Positions 26,508 through 35,032 of a stretch of 64,000 nucleotides of DNA are shown here, one piece after another. Position numbers and translations under genes: made by a program. The notes beneath the pieces were generated by a model, which was not told the origin of the DNA, searched no databases, and was given only the letters and a program-made list of their open reading frames with translations. Within the stretch, counting starts at the first letter, position 1; the number at the start of each line of letters is the position of its first letter. The stretch covers positions 8,998 through 72,997 of the forward strand of contig NZ_BAXZ01000035.1 in the NCBI RefSeq assembly GCF_000684975.1. Reading direction: 5' to 3'. This stretch comes from Paraburkholderia acidipaludis NBRC 101816. Lineage in GTDB: Bacteria > Pseudomonadota > Gammaproteobacteria > Burkholderiales > Burkholderiaceae.

Positions 26508-26939
26508 TCAGTTTTCCGGCGTTTTTTTCCCGTTCTTTCGCTGTGGTTTGGGACGAGCGCGTTTGGCGATCAGCGCGGCGCCGTAACGATCGGCCCAATC
26601 GTGCAGCGAACGGAAAACGGGCAGCAATGCAACGGACGCCTCCGTAAGCGCGTACTCCACGCGCGGAGGCACTTCCCCGTAGGCGGTACGTGTCAATAAA
26701 CCGTTAGCCTCCAGATCGCGAAGCTGTGCAGTCAGCATGTGCTGCGTCACGCCCGGCAACGCACGCTTCAAGTCGCCGAACCGAAGCGCGCCATCAAGCA
26801 ACGTGCAGAGGATCTCGATTTTCCACTTGCCCACTACGGCGTCGATGGCGGCATGGAATCGCTCAATCGATGCCGGGTCTGGAACACACGTTTCCGGACA
26901 CTCAGCGTCCAGAAGCTCGTCAATAGTCTGGTCTTTCAT
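26508..26939 (-). CDS. HxlR-family transcriptional regulator
   Basis: A 143-residue winged-helix regulator with the HxlR/DUF24 pattern: VVGKWKIEILCTLLDGALRFGDLKRAL, then VTQHMLTAQLRDLEANGLLTRTAY and VEYALTEAS. Two cysteines near the N terminus (AECPETCVPD) could make it redox- or electrophile-responsive, as in several HxlR members. It is divergent from the SDR-remnant/ChrA gene, with a dyad in between. Such regulators often control a neighbouring oxidoreductase gene, which here is broken. Confidence 0.9.
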   Translation of the reverse strand: MKDQTIDELLDAECPETCVPDPASIERFHAAIDAVVGKWKIEILCTLLDGALRFGDLKRALPGVTQHMLTAQLRDLEANGLLTRTAYGEVPPRVEYALTEASVALLPVFRSLHDWADRYGAALIAKRARPKPQRKNGKKTPEN

Positions 26940-26960
26940 GCTATGTATGATTAATCATCC

Positions 26961-26976
26961 TGCTTGCCAGCAAGCA
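26961..26976. promoter_or_regulatory. Inverted repeat, candidate HxlR operator
   Basis: TGCTTG-CCAG-CAAGCA is a perfect 6-bp-arm dyad 22 bp upstream of the HxlR start and about 90 bp upstream of the SDR remnant. Its place between divergent genes suits an HxlR operator; this is inference. Confidence 0.4.
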
Positions 26977-27063
26977 TACAACACGAAAAACTCGCGCCTC
27001 CGGTTTCGCGATTCTGGTCGTGTACCGGTCTGTGTAAATGAGCGACTCAGGAGGAAATTTGCG

Positions 27064-27207
27064 ATGAGCAGGATTTTGGTGACCGGGGGAACGGGCTTTG
27101 TCGCCAGCCACACGATCATTCAGCTTCTCAAAGCTGGACACGACGTTCGGACCACCGTTCGTCGGCTGGAGCGCGAAGCCGATGTCAGGGCGATGCTGGA
27201 AACGGGC
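27064..27207 (+). pseudogene. N-terminal remnant of an NAD-dependent epimerase/SDR
   Basis: 48 codons, starting after an excellent CAGGAGG site, encode the first Rossmann unit of an extended SDR (MSRILVTGGTGFVASHTIIQ, then LLKAGHDVRTTVRR). The family normally continues for about 300 residues, but here the frame passes directly into a chromate transporter. The remnant is next to a divergent HxlR gene, the usual partner of such oxidoreductase genes. A deletion fusing two genes is the simplest explanation. Confidence 0.75.
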
Positions 27208-28431
27208 ATGACCTCATCGAACCCAGTCCGAAGCGGCACCGCGCCTGAAGTTCTTGCGGTTTTTCTCAAACTGGGCGTGACGTGTTTCGGCGGTCCCATA
27301 GCTCACATCGGCTACTTCCGCCGAGAGTTCGTCGAGCGTCGTCGATGGCTTGATGACGAGACGTTTACCGACCTGGTTGGCCTATGTCAGTTTCTTCCGG
27401 GGCCCGCCAGCAGCCAGGCGGGATTTTCCATCGGCCTCCTGAGGGCCGGGTGGCTGGGCGGACTTGCCGCCTGGTGCGGGTTCACGCTGCCCTCTGTCTT
27501 GCTGCTGCTCGCATTCGCGGCAATAGCACCGGGCTTGGGCGGACCGGTTGGCGAGGGGCTGATTCATGGCCTGAAACTCGTTGCGGTTGCCGTTGTGGCG
27601 CAAGCCGTGTGGGACATGGCCCGGCGCCTGTGCCCGGATTACCGCCGCGCCGCTATCGCCCTCGCTGCGCTGGCCGTTCTCAGTGTCCTGACGACGGTGT
27701 ACGCGCAACTCATCGTGATCGCTCTCGGTGCCGCACTGGGCTTTGTATTCTGCCGGACCGCGGCATCGGCAAACACGGTCGGCAGGCAACCGCATGCCCA
27801 TGAATTCAGAGTCTCCCGCACGGCGGGGGGCATCGCACTGGCGCTCTTCTGCGTCCTGCTCTTTGGGCTTCCGGTGCTGGCGCAATTGGGCGCTGGCCGC
27901 GCCATCAGCGTTTTCGACGGCTTCTATCGCTCCGGCGCGCTGGTCTTCGGCGGCGGTCATGTGGTGCTGCCGCTCTTGCAGCAGCAAACGGTCGCAACGG
28001 GCTGGGTATCGTCGAATGATTTTCTCGCCGGTTACGGTGCTGCGCAGGCAGTTCCAGGGCCTCTCTTCACGTTCGCCGCCTTTCTGGGCTGGATCATGCC
28101 GGCGGCACCGCATCGCTGGGGTGGGGCACTGCTGGCCACGGTAGGCATTTTTCTGCCTGGGCTGCTGCTCGTTCTTGCAGCGCTGCCCTACTGGCAAGCA
28201 CTGCGAGCCCGCCCGTCGATGGCGGCCGTCCTTTCCGGCGTGAACGCCGCGGTGGTTGGCCTGTTGGCGACTGCGTTCTACTCGCCGGTCTGGATCAGCG
28301 CAGTCCGCTCCGAGATCGACTTTGCCATTGCGACCATTGGCTTTTTCCTGTTGACGCGTTGGAAAACTCCGCCGTTGGCGGTCGTCGCGGTCTGTGCGCT
28401 GGCGGGTGTTGCCGAAGCCGTACTGAAGTGA
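27208..28431 (+). CDS. chrA: Chromate transporter ChrA, fused in frame behind an SDR remnant
   Basis: A 407-residue inner-membrane protein with two CHR domains and about ten hydrophobic segments. The first half has LGVTCFGGPIAHIGYFRREF and CQFLPGPASSQAGFSIG; the second has FGGGHVVLPLL and GYGAAQAVPGPLFTFAAFLGW. These are hallmark ChrA motifs for chromate efflux. ATG 27208 gives a normal ChrA N terminus but has only a weak ribosome-binding site. The frame is continuous with the upstream SDR start at 27064, so a 455-residue fusion made from the strong upstream site is possible, and HxlR would then control chromate efflux. Confidence 0.88.
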   Translation: MTSSNPVRSGTAPEVLAVFLKLGVTCFGGPIAHIGYFRREFVERRRWLDDETFTDLVGLCQFLPGPASSQAGFSIGLLRAGWLGGLAAWCGFTLPSVLLLLAFAAIAPGLGGPVGEGLIHGLKLVAVAVVAQAVWDMARRLCPDYRRAAIALAALAVLSVLTTVYAQLIVIALGAALGFVFCRTAASANTVGRQPHAHEFRVSRTAGGIALALFCVLLFGLPVLAQLGAGRAISVFDGFYRSGALVFGGGHVVLPLLQQQTVATGWVSSNDFLAGYGAAQAVPGPLFTFAAFLGWIMPAAPHRWGGALLATVGIFLPGLLLVLAALPYWQALRARPSMAAVLSGVNAAVVGLLATAFYSPVWISAVRSEIDFAIATIGFFLLTRWKTPPLAVVAVCALAGVAEAVLK

Positions 28432-28686
28432 CCGGTCCGAATGTGCGCCCGCTGCCCGGCTCCGCAGGACGATCACCGCGATGCCACGCGCGGCTCGATA
28501 ACCGGAAGAACACGAATCGGGTTGCTTAATGCCTTTTGCATAAATGCCCTGCGCATGATCACATAGGTTCAAACGAAAAGCAGAGTGGGCCAATTTGAAA
28601 CGTTCGACAGAGTCACCCGAATAGTTGACAATACAACCTGATTAAAGGAGTGGCAAACCTGAAATTTCGACTATCCGGGAGTCGCT

Positions 28687-28860
28687 GTGCCAGTCACTGT
28701 TCTCAAGCTTTATCGCGTTCTATTCACCGTAGCTTTTATCTTCGCAGCGAGTATTTGCACGCATCCCCTAACCAGCGGGCTATCGATAATTATGTCGGCC
28801 TCTGTGGCAGGCGGTGTGGCATTTGTTGGCCTGTTGTTGGCAAATCTGATATTTCGGTAA
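28687..28860 (+). CDS. Possible small membrane protein (57 aa)
   Basis: A GTG-started frame encodes 57 residues with two hydrophobic stretches (VLKLYRVLFTVAFIFAAS and VAGGVAFVGLLLANLIF) joined by a short loop. A GGGAG site sits at proper spacing before GTG 28687, and the frame has no earlier start. No family was recognised. The surrounding DNA is AT-rich compared with the rest of the window. Confidence 0.4.
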   Translation: MPVTVLKLYRVLFTVAFIFAASICTHPLTSGLSIIMSASVAGGVAFVGLLLANLIFR

Positions 28861-29203
28861 TGAACTGCCGCTTTCCGCGCGAGATTTAGCAGGGTAAACG
28901 CGCACGCAACAGGTATTGAATGGCCGCTATCTGGAATGGCGAGTGTTTCTTCAGTGTTGGTTCATGCACATCGCATAATGCGGCGCATTTGTGAACGCCT
29001 GGCTTCAACCTGTAGGGCGGATCGCGGCAAACCTGCGTCATCTATCGGATATGGTTCGCTCAGACACTCGAATGTCGATGACGTTCTGAAAGCAGTCGTC
29101 CAGTCAATCCCTCAAGTTTCGCGCCTGGCTGCCGTTGAGTCGGTGTGATCGCTCTATGTCCGGATGCGGACGGGGTATCCAATGTCATCCGGAAGCAGCT
29201 GAA
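28861..29203. other. AT-rich 343-bp region without recognisable gene
   Basis: Short open frames only, none with family resemblance or a good ribosome-binding site. No terminator or clear dyad was noted. It is part of the accessory stretch between argG and the asparaginase gene. Confidence 0.4.
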
Positions 29204-29647
29204 ATGCTAGAAGCGAAGAGCCTCACAGTCATGCCGATTGATGATCTGGACGTTTACTACTGCCAGAGAATGCGCGGCTACACCACGTTGAGCCTGCATG
29301 TCGATGGCTCAACAGTCTATACGCTGGATGTGCGTGGCGTTGTTAAACCCCTTTCGGGTAAAGACACCGTTGGCGCATTCACAAGTTCCGATAAAAGCAC
29401 TCTGGTTGCATGGATTGATCCCGTGTCCGGGGATTTTATATCGACCGATTCAACCGCTTCCGACGCGCTATTTTCGATTCCAATTTTCATCGGCCTTGGG
29501 GTGCTCCTCAGCGCCGCGCTTCATTTGAATAAGTGGGTTATTGCGCCGATCGTCGCCGTGGTAGCTGTCGCGGCGTGTCGTCGCTTCTTGCGCGGGCAGA
29601 AGAACGACTCCGAACTGGAGGCGATTTTGCGGAATCGGCGAACTTGA
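29204..29647 (+). CDS. Hypothetical membrane protein
   Basis: A 147-residue protein starting MLEAKSLTVMPIDDLDVYYC after a GGAAGC site. The first 90 residues look like a soluble beta-rich domain. Two hydrophobic segments follow (about 92-110, SIPIFIGLGVLLSAAL, and 115-132, VIAPIVAVVAVAAC), then a short basic tail. No family was recognised. The frame is open 23 codons further upstream, but those are Cys/Arg-rich and unlikely to be translated. Function is unknown. Confidence 0.55.
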   Translation: MLEAKSLTVMPIDDLDVYYCQRMRGYTTLSLHVDGSTVYTLDVRGVVKPLSGKDTVGAFTSSDKSTLVAWIDPVSGDFISTDSTASDALFSIPIFIGLGVLLSAALHLNKWVIAPIVAVVAVAACRRFLRGQKNDSELEAILRNRRT

Positions 29648-29732
29648 ACCACGGAACCCGGCGGTGAGCGGCCGGCCGATACTCTCGCAAAGATTGGCGG
29701 CAACATGTCGTTCGAGCACGAATAAAGGACTT

Positions 29733-30783
29733 ATGGTTTCTATTCATGTAGGTGTAGAGGAAAAGACGACAAAGATCAGCGATTGGGAGATTAAGTGGAG
29801 CAAAAGATATGAAACCCTGCAACTGACGTGTTATTTCCCATCCGGGAAAAAATTCGCACGCCCGCAAGAACACCAATCTTAGGGAACTGGACTCGTTGCG
29901 CAAGGTGCTTGAAGACGAGGGCGAGCCTGTCGGGCTGGACGGCGACGGCCGAGGCTTCATCGCCCCCTTCAGAGCGCAGGTCACGCTCTCCGGCACGCAC
30001 TTGCCAGCGGACTTCGTCAAGGACACCGTGCACAAGTTCCAGGGCCGGGAATGCGACGAGATTGTCTTCTCCACCGTATTGGACAAGAAGCGCTACAACC
30101 AGGAGCGGCTGGATTTCGTCGATGATCCCCGTATGGTCAATGTGGCGGTGTCGCGGGCCAAGAGCCGGTTCACTTTGGTGACGGGCGATGAGGTTTTCAC
30201 CGCGAACAACGGCCACGTCGCGGCCTTGATGCGCTACGTCGAGTATTACGCGCAGGACGAGCAGATCGTGCGTGCACCCGTGGTGTCGGCCTTCGACCTG
30301 CTGTACAAGGAATATGACCAATCCCTGGCGCGGCTGAATGCCAGGTTACGGCCCGAAGATTCGCAGTACAAATCGGAGCAGATTGTGGCACAAGTGCTCC
30401 GCGAGGCGCTGTCCGATGCGTCGTGTCAGGCCATAACCTTCCATGCCCAGATCACGCTGGACCAGGTCGCCTCATCGACTAATCCGGCCTTGACGGCGCG
30501 AGAACTGGCATTCATGCGCAACCGGGCCAGTTGCGATTTCGTGCTGTATTTCAAAGTGGGTAAAACCCCGTTGGGGGTAATCGAAGTCGACGGCGGCTCC
30601 CATGACAGACCGGAGCAAGCGGCACGAGATGCCTTGAAGAACAGCATCCTGGCGAAGAGCGGTCTTCCCATCCTGCGCCTGCGCACTGTCGAGAGTGGTA
30701 TTGAGGAGAAAGTCGCGGGGTTTCTTGCCGCATGGGTACGAACGACCGCTAACGAAGGACGCGCGGCGGCTAACGCGACCTGA
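29733..30783 (+). pseudogene. SF1 helicase/AAA protein with DUF2726, internally deleted
   Basis: An AAAGGAC site precedes ATG 29733, which encodes about 43 residues (MVSIHVGVEEKTTKISDWEI...) that look like a genuine N terminus; that frame then stops at 29880. From about 29830 another frame encodes the C-terminal part of a superfamily 1 helicase: FIAPFRAQV, the HKFQGRECDEIVFSTV motif, NVAVSRAKSRFTLVTGD, and a DUF2726-type nuclease-like end (GVIEVDGGSHDRPEQAARD). Walker A and B regions are missing. The pieces fit one gene that lost its middle and changed frame. It is unlikely to be functional. Confidence 0.7.
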
Positions 30784-30816
30784 TTGGCACACCGTACCAA
30801 TGGTATCGGCCTGGAC

Positions 30817-31038
30817 CTACCCCCGCTTGCGCAGCGGCTCAAGCAGCCCCCTCAACCCGTTATGGTCCATCTCGTGCATCAGCGCGAGCAGCCGGCCGAG
30901 CTCGCCGCGCGGGAATCCTTCACGGGCGAACCAGTTGAGGTAATGCCCGGGCAGGTCGGCGATGAGCCGGCCCTTGTATTTGCCGAAGGGCATGGCGAGG
31001 GTGACAAGGCGTTCAAGGTCTTGGACTTGCATGTGCAT
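30817..31038 (-). CDS. DUF3820 family protein
   Basis: A 73-residue protein with the DUF3820 core pattern MPFGKYKGRLIADLPGHYLNWFAREG. The family is small and widespread; a quorum-sensing-regulated virulence factor in Pseudomonas belongs to it, but the biochemical role is unknown. It is cytoplasmic, with no transmembrane segment. It converges on the helicase remnant. A second in-frame start two codons later is possible. Confidence 0.8.
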   Translation of the reverse strand: MHMQVQDLERLVTLAMPFGKYKGRLIADLPGHYLNWFAREGFPRGELGRLLALMHEMDHNGLRGLLEPLRKRG

Positions 31039-31085
31039 ATTATGCAGGCCTTTCCGTTTCTACCTCCGCACACACCCGTCCGCCC

Positions 31086-31128
31086 AGGGTTTTCCCATGT
31101 TATGCGAGATTCGCATACAGACATGCCA
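31086..31128. promoter_or_regulatory. Operator-like block upstream of asparaginase
   Basis: A 43-bp block containing the perfect dyad TATGCGA-GAT-TCGCATA (31101-31117), with the T-N11-A core of LysR boxes. It matches the block at 33551-33593 at 36 of 43 positions without gaps. It lies about 180 bp upstream of the asparaginase start. The likely binder is the LysR protein encoded between the two blocks (inference). Confidence 0.65.
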
Positions 31129-31294
31129 TCACCGCATTGTCCTTTTTTTGACCGCTTCTACCATCCGATCTGACTCCGGTGCGGGGCGTGATCAATGCCG
31201 CTACCACCCGATTCCGGGGTCGTTGGATCGTCCGCTATGAGCCGGTGAATTTGCCGTTCCTTCCGTCAAAGGTCTCTTCCATTTGTACACGATC

Positions 31295-32437
31295 ATGAAA
31301 AAACTCACGCACTCCGTTTCAGTCCCGTTTCGTACGACCATTGCGGTGGCACTGGCGATGTTCATTGCCCTTCCGCTGCACGCCACGTCTGCCGCAGCGG
31401 CGGATACCAGCCCCGATCAACAGGCGAGCGTTGCCGGTCAGGCAAAGCAGCTGCCGCGCGTCATCGTGCTGGCCACCGGAGGCACGATCTCCGGAACGGC
31501 CGATGCGCGCTCGGCTATCGGCTACAACTCCGGTGAGCGAACCGGGCAACAGTTGGTCAGGGACGTGCCGGGCATCGAGAAGTTCGCCACGATTTCGGCG
31601 GAGCAGATTTCGAATATCGGCTCGCAAGACATGAACGACAAGGTCTGGTTCCAGCTGGCGAGGCGCATCAACGAGATCTTCGATCGCAACGAGGCGGACG
31701 GTGTCGTGATCACGCACGGCACGGACACCATGGAGGAGACCGCATTCTTTCTGAAGAACGTGATCCATTCCGGCAAGCCGGTCGTTCTCGTGGGATCGAT
31801 GCGGCCGGGCGGCGTCATCAGTGCGGACGGTCCGAATAATCTCCTCGAAGCCGTCGAGGTCGCCGCCAGTCCGCAATCGCAGGGGCGTGGCGTGATGGTG
31901 GTCATGAACGATACGATTCATGATCCGCGTTGGATAACCAAAACCAATACCACTTCGGTTCAGACGTTTCTGTCTCCCAACGCCGGGCCGATCGGTTACG
32001 TGGATCCGGCGTCGATACGCTTCGTGACGCCCGTTCTCGCGGCTCGCCGGGCTCCGTACACGCTGCCCGCCGACGGACAATTGCCGCGGGTCGAGATTGT
32101 CTTCGCGCACAGCAATATGGACGCCGTGCAGATCGATCATGCAATCGCGGACAAGGCGAAGGGCATCGTGATCGCCGGAGTCGGCGATGGCGACGTTTCC
32201 AATGCCGCCATGCTCGCCATGCAGCGCGCCGCGAAAATGGGCGTCGTTGTCGTTCGGTCGTCGCGGGTTGGGTCGGGTTTCGTGAACCGCAACGTCGAAG
32301 TCGACGACGACAAGAGCGGGTTTGTCGCGTCTCTCGACCTCAACCCCGAAAAGGCGCGTTTGCTGACGCAACTGCTGATCGCCAATGGGATCACGTCACC
32401 CGCCCAGGTGCAGGCAGCATTTGCTGACACGTACTAA
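31295..32437 (+). CDS. Periplasmic L-asparaginase (type II)
   Basis: A 380-residue asparaginase/glutaminase that hydrolyses asparagine to aspartate and ammonia. A signal peptide (about residues 1-35, MKKLTHSV then a hydrophobic run) predicts periplasmic location, as in type II enzymes. Active-site motifs are LATGGTISGTAD (Thr61 nucleophile region) and ITHGTDTMEETAFF (Thr143-Asp144). ATG 31295 gives the signal peptide; a TTG four codons earlier is less likely. It begins an Asn/Asp utilisation cluster and is preceded by a LysR-type operator block. Confidence 0.95.
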   Translation: MKKLTHSVSVPFRTTIAVALAMFIALPLHATSAAAADTSPDQQASVAGQAKQLPRVIVLATGGTISGTADARSAIGYNSGERTGQQLVRDVPGIEKFATISAEQISNIGSQDMNDKVWFQLARRINEIFDRNEADGVVITHGTDTMEETAFFLKNVIHSGKPVVLVGSMRPGGVISADGPNNLLEAVEVAASPQSQGRGVMVVMNDTIHDPRWITKTNTTSVQTFLSPNAGPIGYVDPASIRFVTPVLAARRAPYTLPADGQLPRVEIVFAHSNMDAVQIDHAIADKAKGIVIAGVGDGDVSNAAMLAMQRAAKMGVVVVRSSRVGSGFVNRNVEVDDDKSGFVASLDLNPEKARLLTQLLIANGITSPAQVQAAFADTY

Positions 32438-32462
32438 TCGAAGTACGGACTCAGGCCGCTGA

Positions 32463-32499
32463 GAATCGCGCCCGCAATCAGTCGATGCGGGCGCGATTC
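32463..32499 (+). terminator. Hairpin after asparaginase gene
   Basis: A perfect 13-bp stem, GAATCGCGCCCGC / GCGGGCGCGATTC, with an 11-base loop, 25 bp after the stop codon. There is no T run, so it may act as an mRNA-stabilising or weak termination structure. Confidence 0.55.
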
Positions 32500-32637
32500 C
32501 ACAATTCGCGTCCATGCCGTCACGGGCGCGGCCTGCGAGCGACCCGGCGCAACCGCAACGGCAGCGGCGTAAGATCGGAGTCTCCTGCAAACGCTGTTTC
32601 ATGTCCCTTTCACGGTCGCACAAGGCGGGCCCTAAGT

Positions 32638-33552
32638 ATGGAAATCAAGTGGGTCGAGGACTTCATCGCCCTTGCTCAATACCAGAGCTTTTCGCGCGCG
32701 GCCGAGTTCCGCAATGTGACCCAGTCCGGGTTCAGCCGGCGGATTCAGTCGCTGGAGCAATGGGTTGGGGCGGAGTTGATCGATCGCAGCAGCTTCCCGC
32801 CCGTATTGACACCCGCAGGTCAACTATTCCGCGAAGCCGCCGAAGATATTCTGAACCGGCTCTTCGACACACGCGCGATCATCAGGACTGAAAAACGGAT
32901 TGGCGGCAAGAGCCTCCAGATTGCGGCTGGCCACACCATCGCGCTGAATTTCCTGCCCGCCTGGCTCAAGGCGCTTTCCGCCCACTTCGGGGACGTGCGC
33001 GCGCGCGTGGTGCCGACCAATGTGCACGACTCGATTCTGATGCTCGTGAACGGCAATTGCGAATTGATGTTCGCTTATCACCATCCCGAACTGCCTTTGC
33101 ATCTCGACCCCGCGAAGTATGAGCACCTCACGGTGGGTATCGACACACTGATGCCGGCCAGCAGGCCAAACAGACGTTCCGAGCCAATGTATCGGCTGCC
33201 AGGAACGGCAAAGCAGCCGTTGCCTCACATTTCCTATACGGAGACGAGTTATTTCGGGCGCTGCCTTGCGCTGCTCCTCGGGCGGGCTCCGTCTGCGCCG
33301 GCGTTATTGCTTCACTACGAGTCGGACATGGCCGAGGTTCTCAAGAAAATGGTCATGGAAGGCGAGGGCATGGCGTGGCTGCCAAAGAGCGCGATTGCCG
33401 CGGAACTGGATGCGGGGGAACTGGTGCCCGCGGGTCCGTCGGCCTGGAATCTGGACGTCGAGCTTCGTGTCTACCGCGACACGTCCAACCGTAGCGAGTT
33501 TCTCGATACGCTCTGGCAGCATTGTCGTGCGGTACTACAGTCCGGCGCCTAG
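32638..33552 (+). CDS. LysR-family regulator of the Asn/Asp cluster
   Basis: A 304-residue LysR regulator. The HTH lies at about residues 3-62 (WVEDFIALAQYQSFSRAAEF, then VTQSGFSRRIQSLEQWVG), and the effector domain follows from about 90. The frame is open upstream, but ATG 32638 gives the standard N terminus. Placed between the asparaginase and transporter-racemase-aspartase genes, with similar dyads before each, it is the obvious candidate activator. The inducer is probably a dicarboxylic amino acid; that is inference. Confidence 0.9.
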   Translation: MEIKWVEDFIALAQYQSFSRAAEFRNVTQSGFSRRIQSLEQWVGAELIDRSSFPPVLTPAGQLFREAAEDILNRLFDTRAIIRTEKRIGGKSLQIAAGHTIALNFLPAWLKALSAHFGDVRARVVPTNVHDSILMLVNGNCELMFAYHHPELPLHLDPAKYEHLTVGIDTLMPASRPNRRSEPMYRLPGTAKQPLPHISYTETSYFGRCLALLLGRAPSAPALLLHYESDMAEVLKKMVMEGEGMAWLPKSAIAAELDAGELVPAGPSAWNLDVELRVYRDTSNRSEFLDTLWQHCRAVLQSGA

Positions 33553-33593
33553 GGTTTTCCCGTCTTATGCGAAATACGAATACGCACATGCCA
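33551..33593. promoter_or_regulatory. Operator-like block upstream of the symporter operon
   Basis: Ungapped match (36/43) to the block at 31086-31128. The central dyad TATGCGA-AAT-ACGAATA (33566-33582) is less symmetric. It lies about 160 bp before the symporter start and begins within the lysR stop codon. Confidence 0.6.
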
Positions 33594-33733
33594 CACCGGC
33601 ATCATCGTGGCCGTGCGCCTGCCTACCATGCGTGTTAACGCTCGACCGAGGCGCAGTCGATCTCGCGCGAGGCGTCTCTTCACGCATGGCGGTCGTATCT
33701 TGACCGCGTAGCGTCACTCAAGGACAGACGGAC

Positions 33734-35032
33734 ATGAAAAATCGCCTCACTGTTTATATTGCCGTTGGAATGATACTGGGCGTCGTCGTGGGCTACGCGT
33801 GCCACGCCAGCACGTCCGATCCGGCCACCGCCAAAGCCATCGCAGGCTACTTCTCGATCTTGACGGACATCTTCCTGCGCCTCATCAAGATGATCATCGC
33901 GCCGCTGGTGTTCGTCACGCTGGTCTCGGGACTCGCGGGCATGGACAGCGGCCAGGACGTGGGCCGCATCGGCTTGCGCTCGGTAGGCTGGTTCGTTTGC
34001 GCGTCGCTGATCTCGCTCACGGTGGGCCTCGTCTTCGCGAATCTCCTGCAGCCGGGCGCGGGCCTGCACATGGTCGCGGGTACCGGCGAGGTCGACACCG
34101 GCCTGAATACCTCGGCCTTGAACTTCAAGGACGTCTTGACCCACGCTTTTCCGACCAGCCTGCTGGACGCCATGGCGCGCAACGACATCCTGCAGATCCT
34201 GGTCTTTTCCGTCTTCCTCGGCCTGGGGTTGAGCGCGACGAAACGGGATCCGCGCGTCAAGGTCGTCATCGGGATGATCGACGGCATGGTGCCCGTCATG
34301 CTGCGCGTGACGAACTATGTCATGCGCGCGGCGCCGTTCGGCGTGTTCGGCGCAATTGCTTCGGCGGTGACGCTGCGCGGCCTCGATGTCATCTATACCT
34401 ATGGCAAGCTGATCGGCTCCTTCTATGTTGGGCTGATCGTGCTGTGGGCGATTCTGGTTTTCGTCGGCTATCTGTTCCTCGGCCGTAGCGTCGGCGCCTT
34501 GCTCAAGGCAGTGCGCGAACCGGCGATGATCGCGTTCGCGACGGCGAGCAGCGAGGCGGCTTATCCGCGGCTGACCGAGCAGCTGGAGCGCTACGGGGTC
34601 GACAAGAAAGTGGTCGGTTTCACGCTTCCGTTGGGCTATGCGTTCAATCTGGACGGCTCGATGATGTATCAGGCGTTTGCGGCCATCTTTATCGCCCAGG
34701 CGTTCGGGGTGAACATGCCGCTCTCGCAGCAATTCTTCATGCTGCTCGTGCTGATGCTGAGCAGCAAGGGCATGGCCAGCGTGCCGCGCGGCTCGGTGGT
34801 GGTGGTCGCGGCGGTCGCGCCGATGTTCCATTTGCCGGTAGAAGGGGTGGCCATGGTGCTCGCGATCGACCAGATTCTCGACATGGGCCGCACGATGACC
34901 AATGTGATCGGCAACAGCGTGGCGACCGCTGTGATCGCGAAGTGGGAAGGCGCTCGCCAGAGCAGCAACGCCTCCGACTTCATTGAGGATGACGAACAGA
35001 TTTTCGGCCCGGCGCAAGGTGGAGCAAAATGA
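33734..35032 (+). CDS. Dicarboxylate/amino acid:cation symporter (DAACS family)
   Basis: A 432-residue inner-membrane carrier of the GltP/DctA family, importing glutamate, aspartate or C4-dicarboxylates with H+ or Na+. About eight hydrophobic segments plus re-entrant loops are expected. Family signatures are IIAPLVFVTLVSGLAGM, the serine-rich FATASSEAAYPRL hairpin, and the transport core LPLGYAFNLDGSMMYQ and MTNVIGNSVATAV. It overlaps the racemase-like gene by four bases (ATGA). Context with racemase and aspartase favours aspartate, including possibly D-aspartate, as substrate. Confidence 0.93.
   Translation: MKNRLTVYIAVGMILGVVVGYACHASTSDPATAKAIAGYFSILTDIFLRLIKMIIAPLVFVTLVSGLAGMDSGQDVGRIGLRSVGWFVCASLISLTVGLVFANLLQPGAGLHMVAGTGEVDTGLNTSALNFKDVLTHAFPTSLLDAMARNDILQILVFSVFLGLGLSATKRDPRVKVVIGMIDGMVPVMLRVTNYVMRAAPFGVFGAIASAVTLRGLDVIYTYGKLIGSFYVGLIVLWAILVFVGYLFLGRSVGALLKAVREPAMIAFATASSEAAYPRLTEQLERYGVDKKVVGFTLPLGYAFNLDGSMMYQAFAAIFIAQAFGVNMPLSQQFFMLLVLMLSSKGMASVPRGSVVVVAAVAPMFHLPVEGVAMVLAIDQILDMGRTMTNVIGNSVATAVIAKWEGARQSSNASDFIEDDEQIFGPAQGGAK

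Noticed and set aside
28650..28889. 79-codon frame starting MANLKFRL
   Set aside because: Cys/Arg/Ser-rich and motif-free. The overlapping GTG frame at 28687 encodes a much more protein-like two-helix membrane product.
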